This document shows, piece by piece, positions 9,917 to 18,607 of a stretch of 64,000 nt of DNA (position 1 is the stretch's first letter; each line of letters begins with the position of its first letter). Source of the DNA: G963663495 sp963663495 (GTDB lineage Bacteria > Bacteroidota > Rhodothermia > Rhodothermales > Bin80). The stretch covers positions 3,410,001-3,474,000 of the forward strand of contig OY760427.1 of assembly GCA_963663495.1 (NCBI GenBank), in the 5' to 3' direction. A model generated the notes under the pieces. The model ran no database searches, was not told where the DNA came from, and saw only the letters and a program-made list of their open reading frames with translations. A program made the position numbers and the translations under genes.

Positions 9917-10768
9917 CTACACATCACAAATACCGACCGCCTGCTGCAGCGATACGAGCGGCGTGCGGGCCGGTACAAACTCCTGCCCGACGAACCCGGT
10001 GAAGCCCGTCTCTACGATAGCCTGCATAATGGCCCGATAATTCAACTCCTGACTCTCGTCTATTTCATGGCGGCCGGGGTTCCCTCCCGTATGGTAGTGC
10101 CCGATGTAGTCATGATTGTCCCGGATGGTACGGATTACATCGCCCTCCATAATCTGCATGTGGTATATATCATACAGCAGTCTGAAGTTATCCGAGTTCA
10201 CGCGCTTTACCAGTTCAACACCCCAACGCGTACGGTCACACTGATAGTCTTGGTGGTCCACCTTGCTATTCAGGAGTTCCATACACAACATAACACCGGC
10301 AGCCTCCGCATCCTGAATTATGTGGGCCAGCCCTGTCGCACAGTACTCAAGACCCACCTCGTCCGACATGCCACGCCTGTTTCCCGAAAAACAAATTACG
10401 CTATTGTAGCCTGCATCCGCGACCTGCTGAATGCGCTCGCGGTATCCGTCTATAAGCCATGCATGGTTCCCGGGCTCATTGAATCCATCCGTCAGTCTAT
10501 TGCGTCCTTCTACCAATGGTCCGAACGGCATGGCGCATGTCAGCCCGAACTCATCCAATATGGGCCACTCATCGGGCTCTAGTAACTCAACGGAACGAAT
10601 CCCCATGGACTTTGCGGCTGCAGCCAGCTCTCTTACGCTAAGTCCGGGGTAACACCACTTGCATACAGAATGGTTGATGTTGCCTCGTAGCGGGGCAACC
10701 GACATTCCCGGTAGGGCGGCGATAGCCGATGCCACCAGTGTGCGATGAATAAAACCCCTTCTCCGCAT
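9917..10768 (-). CDS. Tat-exported TIM-barrel isomerase, hydroxypyruvate isomerase-like
   Basis: This 283-residue protein starts with MRRRGFIHRTLVASAIAALP, a twin-arginine-type signal. The barrel carries the ligand motifs MCMELLNSKVDH, RLLYDIYHMQIMEGD and YHTGGNPGRHE and ends with GFVGQEFVP. It is a paralogue of the protein at 8853-9746 (shared strands around the DIYHMQ and GNPGR motifs). It begins 9 nt after the upstream gene stop and lies in the same operon. It is probably a periplasmic keto-sugar isomerase or epimerase; the substrate is unknown. Confidence 0.8.
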   Translation of the reverse strand: MRRRGFIHRTLVASAIAALPGMSVAPLRGNINHSVCKWCYPGLSVRELAAAAKSMGIRSVELLEPDEWPILDEFGLTCAMPFGPLVEGRNRLTDGFNEPGNHAWLIDGYRERIQQVADAGYNSVICFSGNRRGMSDEVGLEYCATGLAHIIQDAEAAGVMLCMELLNSKVDHQDYQCDRTRWGVELVKRVNSDNFRLLYDIYHMQIMEGDVIRTIRDNHDYIGHYHTGGNPGRHEIDESQELNYRAIMQAIVETGFTGFVGQEFVPARTPLVSLQQAVGICDV

Positions 10769-10777
10769 GGCAAATCG

Positions 10778-11683
10778 TTATCTGACTGCGGTCGGCAAAA
10801 TGTGATCCATCCGCGCAGCCAAGTCAGCGAGGTGCGCACGATCTCCACCCGCCACCTCCGCAGTCGCCCATCCTTCATAGCCAATGTCTTGCAGCGCTTC
10901 CACTACAGCCGGCCAATCACAATCTCCTTCACCCAACGGAGCCCTAAAACCGGCATATGGACCCGATTCATCTCGAAGATCTCGGCTGTACTCCTTGATA
11001 TCCAGCTTTACGATTCGATGGCCCAGTGTCCGTATCCAATGCTCCGGCCATCCGTAGTTGACGATGTTACCCACATCAAAATACCACCCGATCGCGTCGC
11101 TCTCAAACTCGTCAATGTACTGAGCACTCTCAAGAGGGCTCAGCAAGAACATGTTCCACACATTCTCTATGGCTATCTTCACCCCGAGCTCCTCCGCCAT
11201 GGGAAGCACCTTACGTATCTCCTGCTGAGAGCGCCGGTAGGCATCCGCGTATGAAACCTCCTTGCGGACAACCGCCGGAACCAGTAGGACCGTTGACGCC
11301 CCGTAAGCACGCGCGTCGCCCAGTGCTGTATGCAAACCTTGCATCCCCGCTTCGCGCACCGCAGGGTTGGGATCGGAGAAGGGCATCTGCCAGTGCACAG
11401 AATCAACAATACCGTGGATAGGCAGGCCCGTAGCCTGCTGTGCCGCCAACACCTCGCTCCGGTCCAACTCGTTGGGGCTTGAAAGCTCCACACCATCAAA
11501 GCCCAACTCCTGAAGCAGTCTGAATTTGCCTTCAATAGACAGCTCTTCCTGCACCATCGCGAGCTTCACCGCCTTCCTGATCGTGGTCTTCGGGAAATCC
11601 CCAGGCTCTGATGTTGCGTACAGGGTGGACGGCGCTGCGACTGCGGCCGCCACACCAAATTTCAAAAAATCTCTTCTATACAA
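10778..11683 (-). CDS. Tat-exported TIM-barrel sugar isomerase/epimerase
   Basis: This 301-residue protein starts at a TTG codon 5 nt after the upstream stop. The N terminus MYRRDFLKFGVAAAVAAPS is a twin-arginine signal. The barrel shows IAIENVWNMF, WYFDVGNIVNYG and RIVKLDIKEYS, the pattern of L-ribulose-5-phosphate 3-epimerase/AP endonuclease 2-like sugar epimerases (metal ligands Glu, Asp, His, Glu). The tight spacing and weak start suggest translation coupled to the dehydrogenase upstream. It is likely to act on the same exported substrate as its neighbours. No ATG gives a better start with the full Tat motif. Confidence 0.8.
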   Translation of the reverse strand: MYRRDFLKFGVAAAVAAPSTLYATSEPGDFPKTTIRKAVKLAMVQEELSIEGKFRLLQELGFDGVELSSPNELDRSEVLAAQQATGLPIHGIVDSVHWQMPFSDPNPAVREAGMQGLHTALGDARAYGASTVLLVPAVVRKEVSYADAYRRSQQEIRKVLPMAEELGVKIAIENVWNMFLLSPLESAQYIDEFESDAIGWYFDVGNIVNYGWPEHWIRTLGHRIVKLDIKEYSRDLRDESGPYAGFRAPLGEGDCDWPAVVEALQDIGYEGWATAEVAGGDRAHLADLAARMDHILPTAVR

Positions 11684-11688
11684 TGCCG

Positions 11689-13020
11689 TTACCCCGCAGC
11701 AGTGTTAGTATCTGACCATGGAGCGCGATTCAATTTGGTTCTACCGGGAACCGCCACATCAGTAACAGGCATGGGACCAAAGGCCAAATCCTTTGGAACC
11801 AGATCCAGGCGTGCATTGACTAACCCGTCCCACGCAATCAATTGCCCGGTATAGGCGCTCTCTCGCCCCAAAATCGCTGTTAATGTGCTATGAGCAATCT
11901 GGGTGGACTCATTAATGGGGACCCCGGATCGAATGCTCTCAATCAGGTCCGTGTGCTCTTGAACGTAGGCATTGTTGCCCGGCTCCAGGGCCTCAAAAAG
12001 GATTCTGCCATCGTGGCCGCGCAGCACCGACCATCCGGGGTGCAATTCTGCCACTCCGGCTGTACCTACAATGCGATTGGTCACGCGCGTAGTAACCTCC
12101 ATCGTTTGGCGGCATTTCGCCTCTACACGCACTTCCCGCGGGTACACATACTCCACGCTGAAGTGATCGTAAATATGTCCGTACGACGGATCCACTCTCG
12201 CTATACGCCCACCCATGGCAAGCCCCGAATCCGGGTGAGACTGAAAAACCCAGTTTATGACGTCCAGGTTGTGAACAAACTGCTCCACTATGTGGTCTCC
12301 AGACAGCCAGGTAAAGTAGTACCAGTTACGGCATTGCCATTCCATGTCCGACATCCCCGGTTTGCGCGGCCGGAGCCAGATTGGCCCTGTCATGTAATAG
12401 GCCTGCGCCGACACTATTTCCCCGATCATGCCATCATGGATCCGGCGGATGGCTTCCATAAAGCTGGGCTGGCGTCGATACAATGTACCCGCTACGACCG
12501 AGACTCCGTTTTCATCTGCCACTCGGCCAGCCTCCACAATCGCATGCGTCCCCGCTACGTCAACCGATGCAGGCTTTTCCATAAAAACATGCTTGCCAGC
12601 ATCTACGGCTGCCCTAAAATGCACTGGCCTAAATCCCGGCGGAGTTGCCAGAATAATGATATCCACATCGCTATTGATTACATGCCTGTATGCATCAAAG
12701 CCCACGAACGCATGATCCGCATCCACCTGAAAAGCAGACCCGATCTCCGATTTCAAACCATCCATGGACCGCTCCAGACGGTCTTCGAACAGGTCTCCCA
12801 TCGCCGTTATCACGACGCCTTCGGCTGACATCACCGCATCCCTCGCTGCGCCCGTCCCTCGACCTCCGCAACCTACCAATCCAACACGCAGGGTATCGGA
12901 TCCACCGGCAAAGGCAAAGTCGGTACTACTCATTACTCCAAGGGACACCCCCAGCGTTGATGCGGCAGACATCTTCAAGAATTTGCGACGCGATCCTACT
13001 TGATCGTCTTGTTTCGTCAT
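11689..13020 (-). CDS. Tat-exported Gfo/Idh/MocA-family oxidoreductase
   Basis: This 443-residue protein has a twin-arginine signal (GSRRKFLKMSAASTLG) ending near a FAFA cleavage-like site. It continues with the Rossmann motif VGLVGCGGRG, the family Lys motif VFMEKPA and the middle-domain signature DHIVEQFVHNLDV. Exported members carry their nicotinamide cofactor folded in the cytoplasm before Tat transport and act on glycosides or sugars. It overlaps the apbE gene by 4 nt (ATGA) and is followed at 5 nt by a TIM-barrel gene. Its closest relative in the window is the protein at 14033-15406. Confidence 0.85.
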   Translation of the reverse strand: MTKQDDQVGSRRKFLKMSAASTLGVSLGVMSSTDFAFAGGSDTLRVGLVGCGGRGTGAARDAVMSAEGVVITAMGDLFEDRLERSMDGLKSEIGSAFQVDADHAFVGFDAYRHVINSDVDIIILATPPGFRPVHFRAAVDAGKHVFMEKPASVDVAGTHAIVEAGRVADENGVSVVAGTLYRRQPSFMEAIRRIHDGMIGEIVSAQAYYMTGPIWLRPRKPGMSDMEWQCRNWYYFTWLSGDHIVEQFVHNLDVINWVFQSHPDSGLAMGGRIARVDPSYGHIYDHFSVEYVYPREVRVEAKCRQTMEVTTRVTNRIVGTAGVAELHPGWSVLRGHDGRILFEALEPGNNAYVQEHTDLIESIRSGVPINESTQIAHSTLTAILGRESAYTGQLIAWDGLVNARLDLVPKDLAFGPMPVTDVAVPGRTKLNRAPWSDTNTAAG

Positions 13021-14036
13021 GGATATAGCGGTCGGGTATTGCAGTCCAATATATTCGATTGAAACGTTTCCGTTCTTAGCGGTGCACGCAGCATGTGCAG
13101 TTGGCGGATCCCATCCATGGTTAGCGAGATCTGGAACGATAACCCCTTATGATCCTCCGCCACGCGCAACGCCTCATCCGGCTCCATCACACTGAATGCT
13201 GTCGCAAAAGCATCTGCATCAACCCCCCTTCGTGCCATTACGACAACGGTCCGCAAATCCGTCATAGCGTGACCTGTCGGGGGAGCCAGAAGGTGGGAAT
13301 ACTGCAACCCACCGGTGCTGATCGCCTTATACATGGGTCCTGAGACCGCTATTGCCTGGTGCCGTAGCCACAGTTGCTTCCCGTTTGGCAGGGCCACACT
13401 CCAGCCACAGCTATCCGGTGGAGGTGCTCCAATGGCGATGTCGCCTCCGGCATCAACAAGAGCTCGGTCAACGCCGCGAGACTGCAGAATTCTCAGGCCC
13501 GCATCGGCGGCATATCCCTTGGCAATGCCGCCAAGATCGAGACGCATTCCCTCTATTGGGAGTCGCACGCTATCGCTTGTAAGAATCAGGTGCCTGAATC
13601 CCACACTGCGCCGAGCCAGCGCTACTGCTGCCGTGTCCGGTGCAATATTGCGGCGCGAACTCCAGCGCCAGAGGCGTGTAAGCGAACCAATGGTGACATC
13701 AAAAGCGCCATCTGTTAGCTCCGCCACCGCCTGGCTGTGCGTTAGCACCGCATGCAGATCTCCCGAAACGGCTACTGCCTGCCCTGATCCAGCAGAGTCC
13801 GATACTCCGCTGAGCTCGCTCTCGGCCCGATAGTCGCTTAGACTGATATCAAGCTCTTCAACGCGCCTGAATGCATCGTGCGCCGCCTGCCATGCTTGGA
13901 TGCTGTCTGGCGCGTAAAGGGCCAGGCGAAACCGGGTTCCCATGTGCGACTGTACAAAATCGTACCGCTGCTCCTGACCTTGTACCGTGCAACAAAGTGC
14001 GGCTCCCAAGACCCAACGTGCCAGACGCGCCGTCAC
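13017..14036 (-). CDS. apbE: FAD:protein FMN transferase, ApbE family
   Basis: This 339-residue protein starts at GTG and overlaps its upstream neighbour by 4 nt (GTGA) and its downstream one by 4 nt. A signal peptide-like N terminus (LARWVLGAALCCTVQG) precedes the ApbE fold, with HMGTRFRLALY, the LDLGGIAKGYA flavin-binding motif, DAGGDIAIG, HLLAPPTGHA and DAFATAFSVM. ApbE attaches FMN covalently to a Thr or Ser of exported flavoproteins and is normally periplasmic. Its place between two exported dehydrogenases suggests that a flavoprotein is used in this pathway, but I do not see a clear flavinylation motif in the neighbours. Confidence 0.88.
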   Translation of the reverse strand: MTARLARWVLGAALCCTVQGQEQRYDFVQSHMGTRFRLALYAPDSIQAWQAAHDAFRRVEELDISLSDYRAESELSGVSDSAGSGQAVAVSGDLHAVLTHSQAVAELTDGAFDVTIGSLTRLWRWSSRRNIAPDTAAVALARRSVGFRHLILTSDSVRLPIEGMRLDLGGIAKGYAADAGLRILQSRGVDRALVDAGGDIAIGAPPPDSCGWSVALPNGKQLWLRHQAIAVSGPMYKAISTGGLQYSHLLAPPTGHAMTDLRTVVVMARRGVDADAFATAFSVMEPDEALRVAEDHKGLSFQISLTMDGIRQLHMLRAPLRTETFQSNILDCNTRPLYP

Positions 14037-15406
14037 ATGGCGCGTGTCACTCCGGGAACCGGAATGGGATAGCGATCATCGGCTCCCGGCATGGTCGGTG
14101 GATCCTCGTCCCAGGCAAACGTGTCCGGTACGAGCGCAAGATCCGACGCAAGCGCATTCTCCCAGGAAATCTCCTGACCCGAATATGTCGCCATACGCCC
14201 CATGATGGCACTCATCGTGGCAATAGCTCCGTTTTCCGTATCGTCGTACTTATAATCGCCGGCATTAATAGCGGCGAAGAGCTCGTCGTGTTCGACCTGA
14301 TAGGGGTTGGGGTCGTTCTCATCGTCGTGGTCCATGATCGCAATTCCTGCACCATCCATAAGCTTCCCTGGCACCGGGGCCACGCCATGGGTACCATGAA
14401 AGGCCTCCGATACACGGTTGAGGCAATCGGGCATATGACGGCACTGACTCAAGACACGGCTACCGTCTTCATACTCGAATTCAACAAAGTGATGATCGAA
14501 AATTTCACCATGGTCCATGCCAGTCCGCACCAGCCGTCCTCCCTGTCCCTGCGCCCGGACCGGATGCCCGCGCTTTACCCAGTTTGCCACATCAATATTG
14601 TGAATGTGCTGTTCAACAATATGGTCACCGCAAAGCCAGTTGAAGTAATACCAATTGCGCATCTGGTACTCCATCTCTGTAAGCATTCGGCCGGCCTTCT
14701 CTTCATACTGGGCACGGTGGCGGACCCACACGCCGCCGCTATTCCAATAGACGCGCCCGAGCACAATATCCCCAATGGCACCACTATGCATTTGATCGAC
14801 CCATTCCCGGTAGACGGTCTGGTAGTGTCGCTGTAGTCCCACAACTACGTTGAGTTGCTTATCTCTGGCCTGCTCTGCAGTCGCCAATATGTGACGCACT
14901 CCCGGGGCATCCGTTGCGAGCGGCTTCTCCATAAACACTTGCTTTCCTGCTGCGACGGCAGCATCAAAATGGATGGGACGGAATGCAGGAGGAGTAGTCA
15001 GAATAACGAGATCAGATTGGGCAATCACTTCCTTATACCCGTCAAAGCCATCGAAGCGTCTCTCGACCGGAACATCCAACTGATTCTTGATGTCGGCTCT
15101 TCCGTCGGAATCCAATTCTGGATCCTTGAGGTTCTCAAGGCTTTCCTCTATCCGGTCCCTAAAGGCATCCGCCATTGATGTGACCTTAACATTCTTTGCT
15201 GCACGCATCGCCTGGACCACCGCACCCGTACCACGCCCTCCGCAGCCAATCAAGCCAACACGAATTGTGTCGTCTACCCCATAGTAAGCGCTAGCTCCCA
15301 ATGGGAACTGGCTTGCCAAAACCGAACCCACGACGGCTGCTGACCCCTTTACAAAATCTCTGCGTGACACTGTGCTACTGTTCTTCATGGTTCCGTTATG
15401 TTTCAT
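14033..15406 (-). CDS. Tat-exported Gfo/Idh/MocA-family oxidoreductase
   Basis: This 457-residue protein carries a twin-arginine signal (VSRRDFVKGSAAVVG) followed by ALASQFPLGASA-like export sequence. The Rossmann motif is VGLIGCGGRGTG, the catalytic-type Lys lies in VFMEKPLATD, and the middle domain has DHIVEQHIHNIDV, as in the paralogue at 11689. It is expected to oxidise a sugar or glycoside in the periplasm. A second ATG at 15388 (MKNSSTVSRR) could be the true start. It overlaps apbE by 4 nt. Confidence 0.85.
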   Translation of the reverse strand: MKHNGTMKNSSTVSRRDFVKGSAAVVGSVLASQFPLGASAYYGVDDTIRVGLIGCGGRGTGAVVQAMRAAKNVKVTSMADAFRDRIEESLENLKDPELDSDGRADIKNQLDVPVERRFDGFDGYKEVIAQSDLVILTTPPAFRPIHFDAAVAAGKQVFMEKPLATDAPGVRHILATAEQARDKQLNVVVGLQRHYQTVYREWVDQMHSGAIGDIVLGRVYWNSGGVWVRHRAQYEEKAGRMLTEMEYQMRNWYYFNWLCGDHIVEQHIHNIDVANWVKRGHPVRAQGQGGRLVRTGMDHGEIFDHHFVEFEYEDGSRVLSQCRHMPDCLNRVSEAFHGTHGVAPVPGKLMDGAGIAIMDHDDENDPNPYQVEHDELFAAINAGDYKYDDTENGAIATMSAIMGRMATYSGQEISWENALASDLALVPDTFAWDEDPPTMPGADDRYPIPVPGVTRAM

Positions 15407-15429
15407 TTGTGCGTTTGACTAGCGGTGGG

Positions 15430-16401
15430 TTATCCACCTAGGACGGTATCCCAAAATGCTTGCTCTTCTTCAGGTGGAGGTCGTTTCATCGGGCTGACAA
15501 TACGGAATCCAACAAACGGAGAATCGGTATTCCACCAGAGGCTCTTGGGAATCTGCGGATCTCTACGCTTCCATCCCAAACTGGATTCCAGCCTTGCCGC
15601 GCAGCGCAAATCCTCTGCCGTGTCGTCAAAGGACCCGCCTCGCACGGTTCTGGGATGTAGGCTCGTGGGCACTACCCAAGGATCGTTTCCGACAAGCGTC
15701 TCATAAGCCTCTGCATCATACTGATCCAGTGTCCATTCGGCCACATTACCATGCATATCAAATAAACCCCATGGATTGGGATACTTGGTTCCAGGCCGTT
15801 TAAATGATTCCCCGCTATTGCCAATATACCATGCATGCACGTCCAATGCTGCCGGATCATTTCCAAAGCTGTAGGCGGTTGTCGTCCCCGCCCGGCAGGC
15901 ATATTCCCACTCTGCTTCCGTTGGTAGCCGATAGAATTCCCCGGTCTTATCACTAAGCCACTTAGTGTACTGCAAGGCTCCCCACTGCGTCAGACCTGCC
16001 GCCGGGAATCCGTGGTTGCCGTGTCCGTGGGAGGGATCTTCGTACGGCGGGCTAGGCCGTGCCACAATTGCGGGATCAAAGTCCACGCCTTCGGTAGCCG
16101 CGTGGCTATCCCTTTCCGGGTACCGGAAAATCACATACTCGTCATACGTAACTTCCCGGCTCCCCATGTAGAAGGCGGACACATCCACGGTCACTGGCGG
16201 CCCTTCGTCCAGATCACGCCCGACCACATGCTCGGGGCTTCCCAGTGTTACGGTTCCACCCGGAATTTCAACCAAGTCGAATGTTACATCTGTCCCCGGA
16301 ATACCTTCCGTGCGGACGGGGAGCGGAGCGTGCTGTGCAGCAAAAACATAAGCGGCAGCACAATGGGCCACTACTACCAAGGCCGTCTTTTTACTGCGCA
16401 T
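15430..16401 (-). CDS. Formylglycine-generating enzyme-like (FGE-sulfatase domain) protein
   Basis: This protein of about 323 residues starts at ATG 16401, overlapping the preceding gene by 11 nt. It has a signal peptide-like N terminus (ALVVVAHCAAAYVFA). It shows the FGE/SUMF1 C-type-lectin-like fold: EIPGGTVTLGS, REVTYDEYV, LPTEAEWEYACRAG, DMHGNVAEWT, TVRGGSFDD and GFRIV. True sulfatase-activating enzymes use a Cys pair near the C terminus. Here I see only one Cys in the RCAARLES region and no sulfatase gene nearby, so a non-catalytic or other oxidative role is possible. It belongs to the sugar operon. Confidence 0.8.
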   Translation of the reverse strand: MRSKKTALVVVAHCAAAYVFAAQHAPLPVRTEGIPGTDVTFDLVEIPGGTVTLGSPEHVVGRDLDEGPPVTVDVSAFYMGSREVTYDEYVIFRYPERDSHAATEGVDFDPAIVARPSPPYEDPSHGHGNHGFPAAGLTQWGALQYTKWLSDKTGEFYRLPTEAEWEYACRAGTTTAYSFGNDPAALDVHAWYIGNSGESFKRPGTKYPNPWGLFDMHGNVAEWTLDQYDAEAYETLVGNDPWVVPTSLHPRTVRGGSFDDTAEDLRCAARLESSLGWKRRDPQIPKSLWWNTDSPFVGFRIVSPMKRPPPEEEQAFWDTVLGG

Positions 16402-17398
16402 CCTTGGCAAAGGCCGCGTCAAAGGCAGCTGTTGATGGCGCAAAGTCTAAGGCTTTTATGTGCCCGCAAGCCTCTTTTGCACCATGCTCTCGGTCCATCC
16501 CACCGTCTTCCCATTCTATGGACAACGGCCCAGCGTACCCCACACTATTCAGTGCGCGGATAATTTCTTCAAACTTGATACTCCCCCTACTGATGGACCG
16601 AAAGTCCCAAAACCGGTCCACATCACCAAAATCGGTGTGTCCACCAAATACTCCTGCGCGTGTCGGCCGATCAGACCACCAAACATCCTTCATGTGGACA
16701 TGGTAAATCCTGTCACCAAATTCACGGACGAACTGAACATAGTCGACGCCTTGATACCCGAGGTGACTGGGATCGTAGTTAAAGCCAAAGGTTTTGCGAT
16801 GGCCTAACGTTTCCAATGCTCGGTGAGCGCTAGAAATATCAAAAGCGATCTCTGTGGGGTGCACCTCCAACGCAAAACGGACACCCGCCTCATCAAACAC
16901 ATCCAGAATGGGATTCCACCGATCCGCGAAGTCTTGGAACCCTGCCTCAATCATGGCCGGAGTATTGGGGGGGAACGAATACAGCAGATGCCAAATACTG
17001 CTTCCGGTAAACCCGTTAACAACGTCCACTCCGAGGCGCTGGGCCGCCCGGGCGGTTCGCATCATCTGCGTTGCTGCCCGTTGCCTGACACCCTCGGGGT
17101 CTCCGTCGCCCCAAATTTCCGGTGCAAGAATAGCCCGGTGCCGGTCGTCAATGCGATCGCATACCGCTTGTCCAACGAGGTGGTTGCTAATGGAGAATAC
17201 CTGCAGGCCATATTTCTGCAGCAGATCTTTGCGTCCTTGGCAATACGCTTGGTTATCAAGAGCCTGGTCTACATCAAAATGATCCCCCCAGCATGCCAGT
17301 TCGAGGCCATCATAGCCCCAGCGCGAAGCCTTTGTCGCCAATGCGTCCAGCGGCAGGTCAGCCCACTGGCCAGTGAATAAAGTAACAGGCCGCGCCAT
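16391..17398 (-). CDS. TIM-barrel sugar isomerase/epimerase (cytoplasmic)
   Basis: This protein of about 335 residues starts at MARPVTLFTGQWADL and has no signal peptide. The xylose isomerase-like barrel shows YDGLELACWGDHFDVD, VRFALEVHPTEIAFD, FGFNYDPSHLGYQG, YHVHMKDVWW and the closing LSIEWEDGGM, which supply the usual Glu/Asp/His/Glu metal ligands. It pairs with the cytoplasmic Gfo/Idh/MocA dehydrogenase upstream (37-nt gap). Such pairs occur in inositol and keto-glycoside catabolism. The substrate is not identifiable from the sequence. Confidence 0.82.
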   Translation of the reverse strand: MARPVTLFTGQWADLPLDALATKASRWGYDGLELACWGDHFDVDQALDNQAYCQGRKDLLQKYGLQVFSISNHLVGQAVCDRIDDRHRAILAPEIWGDGDPEGVRQRAATQMMRTARAAQRLGVDVVNGFTGSSIWHLLYSFPPNTPAMIEAGFQDFADRWNPILDVFDEAGVRFALEVHPTEIAFDISSAHRALETLGHRKTFGFNYDPSHLGYQGVDYVQFVREFGDRIYHVHMKDVWWSDRPTRAGVFGGHTDFGDVDRFWDFRSISRGSIKFEEIIRALNSVGYAGPLSIEWEDGGMDREHGAKEACGHIKALDFAPSTAAFDAAFAKDAQ

Positions 17399-17435
17399 GT
17401 TTATCTGTTCCGTTCGAATGTAAAGGTAGGTGTTG

Positions 17436-18605
17436 CTATGCAGGGGGGTGGTACGTGGCATCCACCCACCCGCGTTGCCTGCCGCTCTCCAAGGCAGTCA
17501 AGATAAAGTGTACACCCCGGGCCCCGTCCGTCACGTCAGGAAAATCCAAGTCCCATGCAGATGGCTCTTCGCCGGCTATTGCCGCAGCGATCGTTCGCCC
17601 GGCATTCACATAAATGTTGGCAAAGGCCTCCAAGAAAGCTTCCGGGTGCCCACTTGGTAACCGCGAATTATGCTGAGTTTCTGGAGCCAAATAGTCATTG
17701 CCTCGCTTGTACACACGTTCCGGTCCACTCAATTCCCTGTGATAGAGCCAGTTCGGGTGCTCTTGGAACCACTGTATGGAGCCTGTCGATCCATGCACCC
17801 GAATATTCAAGTTGTTTTCTTCCCCGATACAAACTTGGGAAGCATGTAGTATGCCACGCGCTCCACCCTGATAGCGAAGCAGCATGCTTACGTCGTCATC
17901 AATCGGACGCCCTTCCACAAAAGTGGATACTTCTGCACACAGCGCCTCCAACTCCAGGCCCGTCACGTACCGTGCAAGGTTTTCCGCATGGGATCCGATA
18001 TCACCCAAGGCACCAGCTCCTGCACGTATGGGATCTGTCCGCCAATCCGCCTGCTTATGTCCGTCCCGTTCAATCGGTGTTGCCAGCCAACCCTGCGGGT
18101 ACTCCACGACAACCTTACGGACCGTGCCTATCTGCCCTGCAGCGACCATGGCACGAGCTTGCTTGACCATGGGGTAGCCGGTGTAGTTGTGGGTTAACGC
18201 GAAAACTGTTTCTGTTTCCGCTACGATTCGGCACAGCTTTTCGGCGTCCTCCAGCGTATTGGTCATGGGTTTGTCACAAATAACATGAAAACCTGCCTCC
18301 AGGAATGCCTTCGCTACCGGGAAGTGCATGTGATTTGGCGTGACGATTGAAACGACATCTATCCGTTTATCTTCCGGTAGGGCTGCTTCATACGCCGCCA
18401 TTGCCGCGTACGAGCCGTGCACCCGTGCGGGGTCCAAGCCGAGGGCTTCGCCCTGAATCCGCGACTTACTCTCGGTGGATGAAAACGCACCGGCAACCAG
18501 CTCCATCGTGCTGTCCAGCGCCGCCGCCATGCGATGGACAGCGCCGATAAAGGCCCCCGGACCTCCACCGACCATTCCGTACCGCAGTTTTCTCTTAAGT
18601 GGCAT
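17436..18605 (-). CDS. Gfo/Idh/MocA-family oxidoreductase (cytoplasmic)
   Basis: This protein of about 389 residues starts at ATG 18605, two nt after the upstream stop; a TTG at 18611 is an alternative. The Rossmann motif is YGMVGGGPGAFIG, the dinucleotide-side Lys lies in VICDKPMTNT, and the substrate domain has GALGDIGSHAENLARYV. No signal peptide is present. It closely matches the myo-inositol/sugar dehydrogenase-like members of the family. It is co-transcribed with TIM-barrel genes on both sides, which fits an oxidise-then-isomerise step. Confidence 0.85.
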   Translation of the reverse strand: MPLKRKLRYGMVGGGPGAFIGAVHRMAAALDSTMELVAGAFSSTESKSRIQGEALGLDPARVHGSYAAMAAYEAALPEDKRIDVVSIVTPNHMHFPVAKAFLEAGFHVICDKPMTNTLEDAEKLCRIVAETETVFALTHNYTGYPMVKQARAMVAAGQIGTVRKVVVEYPQGWLATPIERDGHKQADWRTDPIRAGAGALGDIGSHAENLARYVTGLELEALCAEVSTFVEGRPIDDDVSMLLRYQGGARGILHASQVCIGEENNLNIRVHGSTGSIQWFQEHPNWLYHRELSGPERVYKRGNDYLAPETQHNSRLPSGHPEAFLEAFANIYVNAGRTIAAAIAGEEPSAWDLDFPDVTDGARGVHFILTALESGRQRGWVDATYHPPA

Positions 18606-18607
18606 GG

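Noticed and set aside
11890..12828. 312-residue plus-strand ORF
   Set aside because: It lies opposite the Tat-exported dehydrogenase gene (11689-13020), has no recognisable motif and looks like a shadow frame.
13871..14836. 321-residue plus-strand ORF
   Set aside because: It overlaps apbE and the dehydrogenase at 14033 on the other strand, both with strong family motifs.
15430..16401. True sulfatase-activating enzyme
   Set aside because: No sulfatase gene is nearby and the Cys pair expected in active FGE is not evident.
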